Notes: generated from the sequence alone by a model not told the origin. Counted from the stretch's first letter, positions 33,883-44,233 are shown. The stretch is DNA of 64,000 bases from Lentimicrobium saccharophilum (GCF_001192835.1 NZ_DF968182.1:1490968-1554967), one strand, 5' to 3'. A program made the numbers and translations.

Positions 33883-34983
33883 CTAAAGTGTGCCTCTTCT
33901 CCCCTGCTCAAGCTCAATGGCCTCAAACAATGCTTTGAAGTTGCCTTTACCAAAGGATTTCGCCCCTTTGCGCTGAATGATCTCATAAAACACGGTGGGC
34001 CTGTCTTCAACGGGTTTGGTAAAAATCTGGAGCAGGTACCCTTCGTCGTCGCGGTCGACCAGGATGCCCAGCTCTTTCAGGGCCAGTATTTCCTCGTCAA
34101 TCTTTCCCACGCGGTTCAGCACGGTGTCATAATAAGACCCCGGAACAGTGAGGAACTCAATTCCCCTGTTGCGCAGCTCTCTGACTGTGTGTAATATATT
34201 GTCGGTAGCCATGGCTACATGCTGCACCCCGCTGGTTCCGTAGAAATCGAGGTATTCCTCCACCTGCGACCGCTTTTTACCTTCGGCCGGCTCATTGATG
34301 GGAAATTTGATGCGGCCGTTGCCGTTGCTCATCACCTTGCTCATCAGGGCGGTGTATTCGGTGGAAATATCCTTATCGTCGAACGACACCAGCTGGCTGA
34401 AACCCATTACGCGGGCGTAAAAGTCCACCCACTGGTTCATCTGGCCCCAGCCGACATTTCCCACCATATGGTCCACGTAACGCAGCCCCACATCTGTGGA
34501 GCGGTATTCAGGATTCCAGGCAACAAATCCGGGCAAAAAAGGCCCTTTGTAGTTTTTACGCTCCACAAAGATGTGCACGGTTTCGCCATAGGTGTGTATG
34601 CCTGAAAGCACAACTTCACCGTTATTATCTTTTTCAACCCTGGGCTCAAAGTATGAAACAGCACCCCGGGCAGTGGTTTCCTCCCAAGATTTGCGGGCAT
34701 CATCCACCCAAAGGGCCACCACTTTCACCCCGTCGCCGTGTTTCATGGCATGCACGCCGATTTCACTGTCAGGCACCAGGGAACTGGTAAACACAAAACG
34801 GATTTTATCCTGCACCAGCACATAGGAAGTGCGGTCTTTCAGCCCTGTTTCCAGTCCGGCGTAAGCCAGCGGCTGAAAACCGAAAGCCGTCTGATAGTAA
34901 AAGGCTGCCTGTTTGGCATTGCCTACATAAAATTCCACATAATCGGTACCGTTGATCGGCAGAAAGTCCTGAGGTGTATTCAT
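33883..34983 (-). CDS. hppD: 4-Hydroxyphenylpyruvate dioxygenase
   Basis: 366 residues from MNTPQDFLPINGTDYVEF; in-frame ATGs 18, 33 and 60 bases upstream are possible, the furthest overlapping the hmgA end. Two VOC domains. The Fe(II) ligands are in LRYVDHMVGNV, VQHVAMATDN and VFYEIIQRKG (His, His, Glu). Converts 4-hydroxyphenylpyruvate to homogentisate, the substrate of the adjacent hmgA product. FGKGNFKALFEAIE is the conserved C-terminal lid. No ribosome binding site decides the start. Confidence 0.93.
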   Translation of the reverse strand: MNTPQDFLPINGTDYVEFYVGNAKQAAFYYQTAFGFQPLAYAGLETGLKDRTSYVLVQDKIRFVFTSSLVPDSEIGVHAMKHGDGVKVVALWVDDARKSWEETTARGAVSYFEPRVEKDNNGEVVLSGIHTYGETVHIFVERKNYKGPFLPGFVAWNPEYRSTDVGLRYVDHMVGNVGWGQMNQWVDFYARVMGFSQLVSFDDKDISTEYTALMSKVMSNGNGRIKFPINEPAEGKKRSQVEEYLDFYGTSGVQHVAMATDNILHTVRELRNRGIEFLTVPGSYYDTVLNRVGKIDEEILALKELGILVDRDDEGYLLQIFTKPVEDRPTVFYEIIQRKGAKSFGKGNFKALFEAIELEQGRRGTL

Positions 34984-35030
34984 GGTATTTTGTTTTTCCA
35001 TTGTTATCGGTTTCATGAGGGCTGCATGGA

Positions 35031-36188
35031 TTATTCTATCCATGATTTATGATAATCCGGGTCTTCTATTTCCATGGCTTGCCTGGTGAGCCACAACGGC
35101 CTAAAGGTATCCACCATCACGGCCAGTTCGCGGGTCTCCTTCGCACCCAGGCTTTTCTCCACCGTGCCCGGATGGGGTCCGTGCGGAATGCCGATGGGAT
35201 GCAGGGTGATCTGCCCGCGATCCACATGTTTGCGGCTCATAAAGTCACCGTCGACATAATAAAGCACCTCATCGGAATCCACATTGCTGTGGTTGTAAGG
35301 TACAGGTATGGACAGCGGGTGGTAATCATAAAGCCGCGGCACAAAGGCGCACATCACGTAATTGTGGGCTTCGAAGGTCTGATGCACGGGAGGCGGCTGA
35401 TGAATGCGGCCGGTAATCGGCTCAAAATCATGGATGGAAAGGGCATACGGATAATGATAACCGTCCCAGCCGACCACATCAAAAGGATGACTGGCATAAT
35501 GATACGGAAAAAGCTGGTGATCCTTTTTGATCATCACCGGAAAATCCCCTTTCCTGTCATGGGTTATCAGCCGTGACGGTTTGCGGATGTCCCTTTCACA
35601 AAAAGGGGCATGCTCTTCCAGCTGACCGAGCTTATTGACATATTTTTTCGGGAAACGGATGGGGCTGTATGATTCCACAATAAACAAACGGTTGTCAGGC
35701 GTATCGAAATGCATCTGGTAGATGATTCCGCGGGGGATAATCAGATGGTCGCCATATCCGAAGGGAAGTTCCCCATACATGGTTTTCAGCGTGCCGGAAC
35801 CTTCATGTACAAAGATCATCTCCGAAGCCTGGGAATTCTTGAAGAAATAGTCTTCCATCGATTTGCGCGGGGCCGACAGGATGATGCTCAGGTCGTTGTT
35901 GGTCATCACCGTAACCCTGCTTTTCAGGTAATCATCGGCGGGTTTTACCCTGAAACCCTGAAAACTGCGGTGCTGCATATTGTTCTGAACGGCAATCTCG
36001 GGTTTCACGTCAATGGGCTGATCCACCCTGAGCACCATGGTAGGCGGGTAAACATGATAGGTCAGTGAATAGGCGTCAGAGAACCCTTCGGTTGACACCA
36101 GCTGCTCCGAATAGAGCGACCCGTCGGGTTTGCGGAACTGGGTATGGCGTTTGGGCGGTATCTGCCCCAGCGAATGGTAATGCGGCAT
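35031..36188 (-). CDS. hmgA: Homogentisate 1,2-dioxygenase
   Basis: 385 residues, the shorter bacterial cupin form. Opens the homogentisate ring to maleylacetoacetate. Iron ligands fit NHSNVDSDEVLYYVDGDF (His and Glu) and GIPHGPHPG (His). YGDHLIIPRGIIYQM is the N-terminal cupin block. First gene of the hmgA-hppD-fahA-flavin reductase run. No maleylacetoacetate isomerase gene is visible, so that step is encoded elsewhere or occurs by other means. Confidence 0.94.
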   Translation of the reverse strand: MPHYHSLGQIPPKRHTQFRKPDGSLYSEQLVSTEGFSDAYSLTYHVYPPTMVLRVDQPIDVKPEIAVQNNMQHRSFQGFRVKPADDYLKSRVTVMTNNDLSIILSAPRKSMEDYFFKNSQASEMIFVHEGSGTLKTMYGELPFGYGDHLIIPRGIIYQMHFDTPDNRLFIVESYSPIRFPKKYVNKLGQLEEHAPFCERDIRKPSRLITHDRKGDFPVMIKKDHQLFPYHYASHPFDVVGWDGYHYPYALSIHDFEPITGRIHQPPPVHQTFEAHNYVMCAFVPRLYDYHPLSIPVPYNHSNVDSDEVLYYVDGDFMSRKHVDRGQITLHPIGIPHGPHPGTVEKSLGAKETRELAVMVDTFRPLWLTRQAMEIEDPDYHKSWIE

Positions 36189-36377
36189 GTTAAAAGTGAT
36201 TTATGTATAACAGGGATGTATATTTCATTGAAATAACCCTACAAATAACACTTTTAGCCCGCCATTGTTCAATTTCAGACGTACAAAACCTAAACAATCG
36301 AATAGTCGGATCCTGCGTAAGTTCTTATTGCGCAGACTGAAACAGTGAAGTGCCATTTATGTAATAAATCACATGGC

Positions 36378-36407
36378 CAAAAAAAGCAGGATGATTCACC
36401 CTGCTTT
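36378..36407 (-). terminator. Terminator of the M6 peptidase gene
   Basis: On the minus strand AAAGCAGG, a 9-base loop and CCTGCTTT form an 8-bp stem that runs straight into a T-tract (TTTTTTT), 25 bases after the stop codon at 36432. A typical intrinsic terminator. Confidence 0.85.
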
Positions 36408-36431
36408 CTGAAAATTTATTGCATCAAAAAT

Positions 36432-39400
36432 TTATCTCCTGATGATAATCCTGGCACTGCAGGGCGGCTGGTTGACCATGATCAGCTTGAGGATATAAAC
36501 GCCTTCGGGTAGTCCGGAGAGGTCGAGCTTCAGGTAACTGACCAGGCCACTCTCCTGCCCTTTCAGCAGCTCCCGGCCTGTCAGGCTGTATACCGCGTAC
36601 GATCCGATCTGGCCATCTGCGGTAACATCTACCGGTCCCGACGACGGATTCGGATACAGCCGGAATGATCCGGTTTTTTGGTTACTTACATCGACACTCA
36701 GTTGAAAATTGGCTATCAGGTTATGGTTCGCATTTACCTGGAAAGCAAATTCAGGTTCGCTGGAAACCACATTGCCTCCTTCACTCCAGTTTACAAAATG
36801 ATAACCGGAATTAGGAATGGCCATCAGCACAGCCATGGAATTTTCAAGATACAGCCCACTACCATCGGTTTGCCCGCCTTCAGCCGGAAATGCAGTAGCC
36901 GAGATCATAAACTGCCTGACAAAAACCGCTTCAAGACTGAGGTCCGATGAGACGGTAAATGTGTACAACGGGTCAGTGGATAAAAGAGCACCGTCGAGCG
37001 CCCAGTATTCAAAAGCAAACCCATCGGCCGGAAATGCCTGCACGGTAATACTTGTTCCGGCCGTATATGTACCGGCTCCTTCAACCGTCCCGCCCTCAGC
37101 CGGAACAGCCACCAGACTGATCGTATAAGTAAGCGGAAATTCCGCGAATGAAGCCGTCAGCATGCGATCCGAGGAAGCAACGAATGTATAAACCGCAGAT
37201 TGTGAAACCATTACTCCGTTTTCCATCCAGGCCACAAATTCCCATCCGTCAGCAGGGATGGCTGATACCGTTGCCTGACTGCCCTGGCTGTACTGACCAT
37301 CACCTGTGGTGGTTCCGCCTTCGGAGGGATCCGCTTCAGTAACAACTGTAAACATAACAACCTGCGGAAAAAAATTGGCCACAAACGTCCTGTTTTGGGT
37401 TATGGTAAACGTATATGATGGATCGGGGGATACAACATTCCCGTTTTCGGTCCAGTTTACAAAAGTCCACCCCGCTGCAGCCGTTGCCGAAACGGTCACT
37501 CCGGTGCCATGGGTATAAGTGCCGCTGCCACTTACCGTTCCGCCTTCTGCCGGCATCGATGAGAGCATCACCTGGTACTCCGTAGGTGAAAAAACAGCCT
37601 GAAGCGCCCTGTTGTCCGAAACATTGAATGAATAGGACGCTTCCGTTGAAACAATATTACCGTTTTCCATCCAGTGATCAAAGTCATATCCTGTATTCGG
37701 CGAAGCAGTTACAGTGGCTGCAGCACCATAGGGATAACTGCCTGCACCGGTGCAGGACCCGCCCTCAGTTGGAACGGACGCCGTCGAAATGGTGTACTGT
37801 ATCAGGCTGAAATTCGCCTGAAGGTCCCGGTCGCCGGTTACGGTGAAGCTGTAAGTTGCATCGGTAGATACCACAGTCCCGTTTTCGGTCCAGTTGGTGA
37901 AAGTATAACCCGTGTTTGGCACCGCCGAGAGCACAGCCTGTGAAGCATAGTTATAAGTGCCGGCCCCGCTCACAGTCCCTCCGGCCTCCGGTACTGCGGA
38001 AGCGGAAATATTATAACTCAGATAACCGGATATACTTACATCGACATCATCAATAAACCAGTAGTCATACTGATAGAGATTTCCGTCAACGGTAAAGGCT
38101 ATGTAAGTAGTGGCGCTGTTTAGATTATTCAGTATGGTGGTATTGATCACTGCCGGGCCAATCACATTGTTGCCGGCGGTTGCCAGCGACCAGGACTCAT
38201 TGGTCCAGTTTATCCCGTCGCTGCTCGACTGCACCCGCATTACCGCACCAGGCCCGTAATCGTCGAGCAGATGCCGGAACGAAAGGCTGAGTGCCGCAGC
38301 ACCGGTTGTATTGACAGGCGGCATCACCAACCGGCTTACCCCGGGATTCCGGTTCTGATAGGTTGACTGCATTTCGTTGGCTGAACCGCCTGCGTAAAAT
38401 GTTGAGGAGACCTCCCAGCTGTTTGCCACATTTGTCCCCTCCACCTGCTGGCTCCAGCAGGCCGGGAAATTCAGGTCATCGAAAGCAGCAGCATAGGGAA
38501 GTGCGGTTTGACCACATAATGTCGAAGCACTGGCTGCCAACCCGCCCGAATATTGCAGGGCAGCATCGGCTGACCAGACTCTGTAATAATAAACGGCGCC
38601 GGCTGTCAAACCGGTATGATTAAACACCTGCGCGTTTCCTGAGTAAAGCACTGTTCCTCCTCCTTCTATAGCAGAGCCTGCAGTATAGGCAGTACTGTTT
38701 ACCGGTGTCCCAAACGACGGGCTGGTGTTCCAGGCAAGCAAAACATTATCGCCTGAAGTATTCAGGAGCCATGAAAGATCAATCTGTGTTTCACTCACTC
38801 CCGAAGCGGTAAACGAGGAGGGATTGGCTACTCCGCTCATCCCGACCGTAAATGAGATGGTGCTTCCGGATGCTGTTACATTGTAGATATTCAGACCTCC
38901 GGCACTGCCATTCTGCAAAAAGGGAGAAGGATTGGTGCCGTCATTGATGGCGGTCCTTCCCGACTGCTGCGAAAAGTATGCGCTGTTAGGGCTGCCGTTG
39001 GTGGTGGTTGTTCCGTTGGGGCGGTAAATATAGACCTCATCCGGCGGCCCGTCGGCATTGCCGTTCAGCGCCGGGTCGATGCGGTAAACAAGCAGCCCGC
39101 TGCCGGGAAGATTGCCTTCAAAAGTCCCGGTTGCCTGCCGGTACTCCACCACATAATACTCTGAGGTGGAATTCGGTGATGCAATTTTGTAGCAGTTGTT
39201 TGTTGAAGAAGCCAGGGGATTCAGGGTATATGTGCCTGAGGTGGTAATTTCCGGAATGGCGTTGATCCATACATTCTCCGAGTACTTCCATTTCATATAC
39301 GCGCCCATATGCCCGCCCCCCGATTCCATCAGGTCCCAGTTACCGGCCGGATCAATATTGAGTCCGCCGTCGTCGTAATGATAGAGGTCCGGTGCACCGA

Positions 39401-40346
39401 GTGCATGAAAAAGTTCATGACACAAAGTTCTCACATTTACCTGCGTTTCCGGCTGGAATGTATAATCCCACACCTGTTTCCCGTTGATGAACACATTGTA
39501 GGAATAGAGCACCCAGCGGTGGGCCCAGAGGAGGCTGGCCCAGGCGCCGTTCCCGCCCCTCACCACAAAACACACATTGTCAACCAGACCGTCATTATCA
39601 CCGTCAATATTCAAAGAGCCCGGAACCGGCGAATTGGCATTGATCCAATTAACCGCATCCCGCAGCAGGGCATGCTCTCTGAGCCTTCGCTGGGTCTCCC
39701 CGTTGTATCCGTTAGGATTTGTCGTGGCATTGTAGGGTTCAAAATAGCTGCGTTGATGGGTATCAGTGTATGACAGATTGGTGGTCATCGCGCAGTCAGG
39801 GTAATGCGACGAACTGATGGTCAGCTGGTTATAGGATACTTCCGTATAGTAGGATTTTACAGAATTACCGGTTGGCAGGTTAAAAAGATCGTCATAAGTC
39901 TGTCGCACAGTCGTAAACTCCGTGTCATCAGAAAATTTAATATAGATTACCAGATTGTTCATGGTCCCTTGATGCGGTGCCCGCGATGAACGACTGTTGC
40001 CAACCTCCATCGCTTCCTTCCGCTGCAGGTATTCTTCCCGGCTGATCTTCGCCCACTTCTCCAGACCAAGGCTTGCAGGATCTGCCTGACCCGCCTTGTA
40101 TGGCGAAGGCCGGAGAACACCTTTATCAGAAATTGCATAGTAATAATAACCATCCGGAGCCTGCACAATGGTATAACCTTCGGGGTCGTGCAGCCAGTTG
40201 AAAAATTCATCACCGGAAACAAAGCAGTTGATGACAGCACCATCCGGCTGGTTTACCTGGTATGGCTGGTTTTTTACATGATCGGCCTGGACCCGGAGCC
40301 CTGAGAAAAGGGCAATGGTCAGAAGTAACAGTAACGATTTTCTCAT
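36432..40346 (-). CDS. Secreted M6-family metalloprotease with beta-repeat stalk and T9SS sorting domain
   Basis: 1304 residues. Signal peptide 1-21; pro-region with GDEFFNWLHDPEGYTI (45-60); M6 catalytic domain with H310-E-L-F-H314 followed by GAPDLYH, a zinc site of the immune-inhibitor-A type. A fibronectin type III-like module (near 520-610) and a jelly-roll module (near 630-770) follow, then six repeats of about 73 residues (near 780-1215) with the pattern P-x-x-GG-x-x-x-G-x-G-x-Y ... FxxW-x-E-NG ... V-x-x-NF, like divergent InlB B-repeats. The last 80 residues are a T9SS type A signal (LYPNPSSGPV ... VYSLTGREL ... GVYILKL). A surface or secreted protease. Confidence 0.9.
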   Translation of the reverse strand: MRKSLLLLLTIALFSGLRVQADHVKNQPYQVNQPDGAVINCFVSGDEFFNWLHDPEGYTIVQAPDGYYYYAISDKGVLRPSPYKAGQADPASLGLEKWAKISREEYLQRKEAMEVGNSRSSRAPHQGTMNNLVIYIKFSDDTEFTTVRQTYDDLFNLPTGNSVKSYYTEVSYNQLTISSSHYPDCAMTTNLSYTDTHQRSYFEPYNATTNPNGYNGETQRRLREHALLRDAVNWINANSPVPGSLNIDGDNDGLVDNVCFVVRGGNGAWASLLWAHRWVLYSYNVFINGKQVWDYTFQPETQVNVRTLCHELFHALGAPDLYHYDDGGLNIDPAGNWDLMESGGGHMGAYMKWKYSENVWINAIPEITTSGTYTLNPLASSTNNCYKIASPNSTSEYYVVEYRQATGTFEGNLPGSGLLVYRIDPALNGNADGPPDEVYIYRPNGTTTTNGSPNSAYFSQQSGRTAINDGTNPSPFLQNGSAGGLNIYNVTASGSTISFTVGMSGVANPSSFTASGVSETQIDLSWLLNTSGDNVLLAWNTSPSFGTPVNSTAYTAGSAIEGGGTVLYSGNAQVFNHTGLTAGAVYYYRVWSADAALQYSGGLAASASTLCGQTALPYAAAFDDLNFPACWSQQVEGTNVANSWEVSSTFYAGGSANEMQSTYQNRNPGVSRLVMPPVNTTGAAALSLSFRHLLDDYGPGAVMRVQSSSDGINWTNESWSLATAGNNVIGPAVINTTILNNLNSATTYIAFTVDGNLYQYDYWFIDDVDVSISGYLSYNISASAVPEAGGTVSGAGTYNYASQAVLSAVPNTGYTFTNWTENGTVVSTDATYSFTVTGDRDLQANFSLIQYTISTASVPTEGGSCTGAGSYPYGAAATVTASPNTGYDFDHWMENGNIVSTEASYSFNVSDNRALQAVFSPTEYQVMLSSMPAEGGTVSGSGTYTHGTGVTVSATAAAGWTFVNWTENGNVVSPDPSYTFTITQNRTFVANFFPQVVMFTVVTEADPSEGGTTTGDGQYSQGSQATVSAIPADGWEFVAWMENGVMVSQSAVYTFVASSDRMLTASFAEFPLTYTISLVAVPAEGGTVEGAGTYTAGTSITVQAFPADGFAFEYWALDGALLSTDPLYTFTVSSDLSLEAVFVRQFMISATAFPAEGGQTDGSGLYLENSMAVLMAIPNSGYHFVNWSEGGNVVSSEPEFAFQVNANHNLIANFQLSVDVSNQKTGSFRLYPNPSSGPVDVTADGQIGSYAVYSLTGRELLKGQESGLVSYLKLDLSGLPEGVYILKLIMVNQPPCSARIIIRR

Positions 40347-40532
40347 GCGTCTGTATAGGTTTGGAAAGTTAAATATTCAGGAACACATTGATTAATCTAT
40401 ACAAACACGAAAAGTAACAGGAAATTGACAGAAAAATAATTCAGATTAGAATAAACATAATACACTTACTATCTGTCCCTTACAAATGAGGAGAGCGAAA
40501 TGAAAATTAATCGCAGGATCAGGGAAGAAAGA

Positions 40533-41114
40533 TCAGATCAGGCCGTTTTCGATCATGTTTACAATGGTCTCAATGTCGCGGTCCTTGCCCTCGGGGTCAT
40601 ACTTTTCCTTCAGGTTATAACCAAAGAGCCTGCTGAGGTTCTGCCAGAAAAAGGCGACAAAGCTGCCGCGCAGTTCCTTGACGATATGGTAGGTGGGATT
40701 GCCGGTTTCGCGGTCGACAAGTTTAAGTAAAATTTTGCCCTGGGTAAAATTCAGCGCCTTCAACTCATCTCCGAATTCTGCCTTTAATTCATCCTCAGCC
40801 CTTTTGAGGAGTTTTCGCTGTTCCTTTCCCGTAAGTCCGGCCATCATGGCTTCGTATTCATTCAGCTTGATGCCGGCAAGTTTTGCGTATGGATAAACCT
40901 TCTTCACGTTCCGCACCAGCCTGTCGAATCTGCGCTGATCGGCGGGGCTTCTGAAAATAATGTAACCGCGGATATTGACTTCGGGCAGATAGATCTGCGG
41001 AAGGGTGTCTCCATTGACCACCCTGGCTTTAAGCACAATCACGTCGACGCTTTGCGCATGCAATGCGCCGGAAAACAGGGCAAACAGGATTGCGATTAAA
41101 AACAGGCGTTTCAT
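40533..41114 (-). CDS. DUF4294 domain protein
   Basis: 193 residues. Signal peptide ends LHAQ, so exported, probably periplasmic. The DUF4294 core is visible: LPEVNIRGYIIFRSPADQRRFDRLVRNVKKVYPYAKLA followed by a helical basic part (GKEQRKLLKRAEDEL), split here for length only. Function unknown but conserved in Bacteroidota. It follows clpX on the same strand after a 171-base gap with no clear terminator. Confidence 0.85.
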   Translation of the reverse strand: MKRLFLIAILFALFSGALHAQSVDVIVLKARVVNGDTLPQIYLPEVNIRGYIIFRSPADQRRFDRLVRNVKKVYPYAKLAGIKLNEYEAMMAGLTGKEQRKLLKRAEDELKAEFGDELKALNFTQGKILLKLVDRETGNPTYHIVKELRGSFVAFFWQNLSRLFGYNLKEKYDPEGKDRDIETIVNMIENGLI

Positions 41115-41285
41115 GCCCGGAAAGATTTAAGTTGTTTTTGCCGGCTTTTTTAACAGCAAATTAAATGCCGTACAATCGTCAAACGGACAATGGATAAAAT
41201 TATTTCACTATCCGCTTGATCAACAATGTATTAAAATAAGTAAAAAAGGACAAACATTACTCATCATCTCCTGATAAGCACAAAC

Positions 41286-42515
41286 TCAGGCAACCTTCAG
41301 TCTTGAAACATTGGCCTTGCCAAGTTTCTCTTCGGCATAGGCACGTGTTATTTTAAGCTCCTTAACGGCCTGATCGGAAGGCATTTCGAACATTGCATCC
41401 ATCAGTATCGCTTCCATGATCGACCTTAACCCGCGGGCGCCGAGTTTGAATTCAATGGCTTTATCCACGATAAAGTCAAATACCTGCTCATTAAAAACCA
41501 GTTTGATGCCATCCATTTCGAACAGCTTGGTGAACTGTTTCACCAGGGAGTTTTTAGGTTCGGTAAGGATCAGCCGCAACACATCACGGTCAAGGGGACT
41601 AAGGTAGGTAACCACAGGAAGCCGTCCGACCAGTTCGGGGATCAGTCCGAAACTCTTGAGGTCCTGAGGGGCGATATATTGCAACAGGTTATTGCGGTCA
41701 ATTACCTCCTGCTCCTTACCTGCAGCATAGCCGATCATATTGGTCTGCATACGGGAGGCAATTTTCTTCTCTATGCCATCAAAAGCGCCACCGGCTACAA
41801 AAAGGATATTCTGGGTATTGATCTGTATCATCCTTTGTTCCGGATGCTTGCGCCCGCCCTGCGGCGGCACATTGACCACCGTACCTTCGAGCAGCTTCAG
41901 CATGGCCTGCTGCACGCCTTCGCCGGAAACATCACGGGTAATGGAAGGGTTGTCGCTTTTACGGGCAATCTTATCAATCTCGTCAATAAATACAATACCC
42001 TTTTCTGCTGCGGCAACATCATAATCAGCAGCCTGCAGCAAGCGCGAAAGGATACTCTCCACATCTTCACCCACATAACCGGCCTCGGTGAGCACTGTGG
42101 CATCGGCAATACAGAAAGGCACATGCAACAGCCTGGCAATGGTGCGGGCCAGCAGCGTTTTTCCTGTCCCTGTTTCACCCACCAGGATGATATTTGATTT
42201 TTCAATCTCCACTTCATCCTTCGATACCGGTTGTCCGATTCGCTTGTAATGATTATACACTGCGACGGCAAGCACACGCTTGGCATCATCCTGACCGATC
42301 ACATACTGATCAAGGTACTGTTTGATTTCAGAAGGTTTGTGGAGTTTGACCTTAGAGAAATCGCGCGTCTTTGACGAACTCAGTTCTTCGCGCAGAATAT
42401 CCTGGGCCTGCTCAACGCAATAGTCACAAATGTGCGCGTCAAGCCCGGCAATCAGCATATTGGTTTCGCTGCGCGGACGACCGCAAAACGAACACCTTTC
42501 TTCTTTTTTAGGCAT
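41286..42515 (-). CDS. clpX: ATP-dependent Clp protease ATP-binding subunit ClpX
   Basis: 409 residues, full length. The zinc-binding domain has C8, C11, C30 and C33 (CSFCGRP and HICDYC). The AAA+ domain carries Walker A GETGTGKT, Walker [12 protein letters not shown] and sensor 2 [12 protein letters not shown]. The RKHPEQ loop block ([15 protein letters not shown]) includes the pore-2 region. It unfolds substrates for ClpP, encoded 240 bases upstream on the same strand but separated by a terminator and its own promoter box. Confidence 0.97.
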   Translation of the reverse strand: MPKKEERCSFCGRPRSETNMLIAGLDAHICDYCVEQAQDILREELSSSKTRDFSKVKLHKPSEIKQYLDQYVIGQDDAKRVLAVAVYNHYKRIGQPVSKDEVEIEKSNIILVGETGTGKTLLARTIARLLHVPFCIADATVLTEAGYVGEDVESILSRLLQAADYDVAAAEKGIVFIDEIDKIARKSDNPSITRDVSGEGVQQAMLKLLEGTVVNVPPQGGRKHPEQRMIQINTQNILFVAGGAFDGIEKKIASRMQTNMIGYAAGKEQEVIDRNNLLQYIAPQDLKSFGLIPELVGRLPVVTYLSPLDRDVLRLILTEPKNSLVKQFTKLFEMDGIKLVFNEQVFDFIVDKAIEFKLGARGLRSIMEAILMDAMFEMPSDQAVKELKITRAYAEEKLGKANVSRLKVA

Positions 42516-42636
42516 ATTGAGTTTGAATCGGTTTATGATTGATTGCCATTACGGGTAAAAAGTCAGTCGTATAGTGAAAAATTAGCCTGAAATTGTAATG
42601 ATTGTTCAGGCAGCAAGACCAATCTTCTTCCAGTTG

Positions 42637-42644
42637 CAAAATTA
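42637..42644 (-). promoter_or_regulatory. -7 box candidate for clpX
   Basis: TAATTTTG on the minus strand, an exact -7 consensus, 121 bases before the clpX ATG; no clear TTG at -33. Confidence 0.45.
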
Positions 42645-42693
42645 CAAAAAAACCATGCACCATATCCACAGAAAGCTGTTCACAAGGAAGGTC

Positions 42694-42733
42694 CTCAAAA
42701 AATGACAGGGGCAGCAATAACCTGCGCCCCTGT
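42694..42733 (-). terminator. Terminator after clpP
   Basis: On the minus strand ACAGGGGC, a 13-base loop and GCCCCTGT, then CATTTTTTG. It begins 23 bases after the clpP stop and separates clpP from clpX transcription. Confidence 0.85.
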
Positions 42734-42755
42734 TAAAAATATTCTGATTCGGATA

Positions 42756-43427
42756 CTATTTATTTCCCCTGACCAGCACCTCGTCGATCATACCGTATTC
42801 TTTGGCCTCATCAGCGGTCATCCAGTAGTCGCGGTCTGAGTCTTTCTCTATCTTCTTGAACGGCTGATTGGAATGCTGGGCGATAATCTCGTACAGTTCC
42901 TTTTTCAGCTTCAGAATTTCACGCGTGGTGATTTCAATATCCGATGCCTGCCCCTGGGCTCCACCCATAGGCTGGTGGATAAGTATACGGGAGTGCTTGA
43001 GCGCCGTACGCTTGCCGGCAGCCCCTGCACAAAGCAGCACGGCACCCATGGACGCTGCCATACCAGTACAGATCGTGGCCACATCCGGGGCAATGTACTG
43101 CATGGTATCATAAATTCCCAATCCCGCGTAAACCGAACCGCCCGGCGTATTCAGGTAGATCTGAATGTCTTTTTTCGGATCAACCGATTCAAGAAACAGC
43201 AACTGCGCCTGGATAATGTTGGCAACATAATCATCAATGGGCACGCCCAGGAATATGATCCTGTCCATCATCAGACGGGAGAACACGTCCATGGTGGCAA
43301 TGTTCAGCTGGCGCTCCTCAATAATGGTCGGGCTGATGTACCCGCTAACCTGTGAAGTGAAGCGATCGAGGGTGAGGCTGCTGATGCCGTGATGCTTCGT
43401 TGCGTATTTTCTGAATTCGTTTTGCAT
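42756..43427 (-). CDS. clpP: ATP-dependent Clp protease proteolytic subunit
   Basis: 223 residues. Catalytic triad S126 ([10 protein letters not shown]), H151 ([10 protein letters not shown]) and D200 ([12 protein letters not shown]). The N-terminal 30 residues are longer than in the E. coli enzyme and are likely processed. Forms the tetradecameric protease that works with ClpX, the next gene. Confidence 0.97.
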   Translation of the reverse strand: MQNEFRKYATKHHGISSLTLDRFTSQVSGYISPTIIEERQLNIATMDVFSRLMMDRIIFLGVPIDDYVANIIQAQLLFLESVDPKKDIQIYLNTPGGSVYAGLGIYDTMQYIAPDVATICTGMAASMGAVLLCAGAAGKRTALKHSRILIHQPMGGAQGQASDIEITTREILKLKKELYEIIAQHSNQPFKKIEKDSDRDYWMTADEAKEYGMIDEVLVRGNK

Positions 43428-43449
43428 AGAATTATTTTTTAGTTACTGT

Positions 43450-43477
43450 CAAAATTACAGTTTTTCACCGAGAACAA
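43450..43477 (-). promoter_or_regulatory. Promoter of clpP
   Basis: On the minus strand TTG (43477-43475), 17 bases, TAATTTTG (43457-43450), 22 bases before the ATG. Both elements and spacing fit the Bacteroidota consensus, giving a short leader. Confidence 0.7.
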
Positions 43478-43863
43478 TTCAATAATTGACCGGATTTTCA
43501 ATGTTCTTTCTTTGTCGAATATCATGCCAGCATGAATGAGCCGACCAAAAACATCGTCATAAAATTCAGCGTCAGTTAACAAGCAAGGTTTTTAAGAACC
43601 AGAATCTGGTTTATATTACATTGACAAACAATTTATTATAAACAAAGTCAACTTCCTTATTATTCATGCGTTGCAGAATTTCACAGGTTTTCCGCTTCCG
43701 GGGAATTCCTGACAGGGAAAGAATTTGTTCATTTTTTGTTAATCCGGGTGCAGAAAGCGCCATTCTCTGTCACAAGGGTGTAATCAACAATATCCGCAAC
43801 TGCCGGGAACGGGCAGAAGTCATACCGCCACATCACTTATTGCACAAAATTAAAACCTGAATT
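43478..43863. other. Gap upstream of clpP with no recognised feature
   Basis: Apart from the clpP promoter at its left edge I see nothing convincing here. A 64-codon frame at 43666-43860 lacks a good ribosome binding site and looks fortuitous. Confidence 0.5.
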
Positions 43864-44034
43864 ATGCGTGCACATAATTTTTTTCTCCCGGTCATTATGG
43901 TATTGACATTTGCCATCCGCATCTCCCATGCCCAGGGGCTTATGATTTCCAATGATACAAATGCACCCGAGCCCGCAGCGCTTCTGCATGTTAACGGGCA
44001 GGAAAATGACGGTGGAGATAACGTCCTTTTTTAG
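43864..44034 (+). CDS. Short exported protein or truncated gene start, 56 residues
   Basis: ATG at 43864 followed by a clear signal peptide (MRAHNFFLPVIMVLTFAIR) with cleavage likely after SHA. The mature part contains ISNDTNAPEPAALLHVNG and ends DGGDNVLF. The ALLHVNG ... NVLF phrase is the usual opening of long Bacteroidota surface proteins, where VGxxG would follow, so this is probably the 5' remnant of a much larger gene that stops early. No continuation was found in other frames over the next 150 bases. Confidence 0.5.
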   Translation: MRAHNFFLPVIMVLTFAIRISHAQGLMISNDTNAPEPAALLHVNGQENDGGDNVLF

Positions 44035-44175
44035 AGGAGAGGGAGGGTAATTCAAATATTCTTAACTGCGGTATAACCTCCCTGCCAAATGTTAACAGAT
44101 CCGGTTTGTTTAGTATCCTGCACTGGGCGAACTCCGGCAAGGCAGTCAACTGTAAACTGAAAGCACAAAAAGCCG

Positions 44176-44214
44176 AAATAATAAACGCCCGGATCGTTGC
44201 CGGGCGTTTATTAT
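44176..44214 (-). terminator. Terminator after tig, 16-bp perfect stem
   Basis: AATAATAAACGCCCGG (44176-44191) and CCGGGCGTTTATTATT (44199-44214) are exact complements with a 7-base loop. A/T-rich on both sides of the GC core, so it works in both directions; it lies 20 bases after the tig stop. Confidence 0.92.
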
Positions 44215-44233
44215 TAAAGATCAGGTTTAAGGC

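Noticed and set aside
43666-43860. 64-codon plus-strand frame upstream of clpP
   Set aside because: No ribosome binding site, no recognisable protein features, and composition typical of intergenic DNA.
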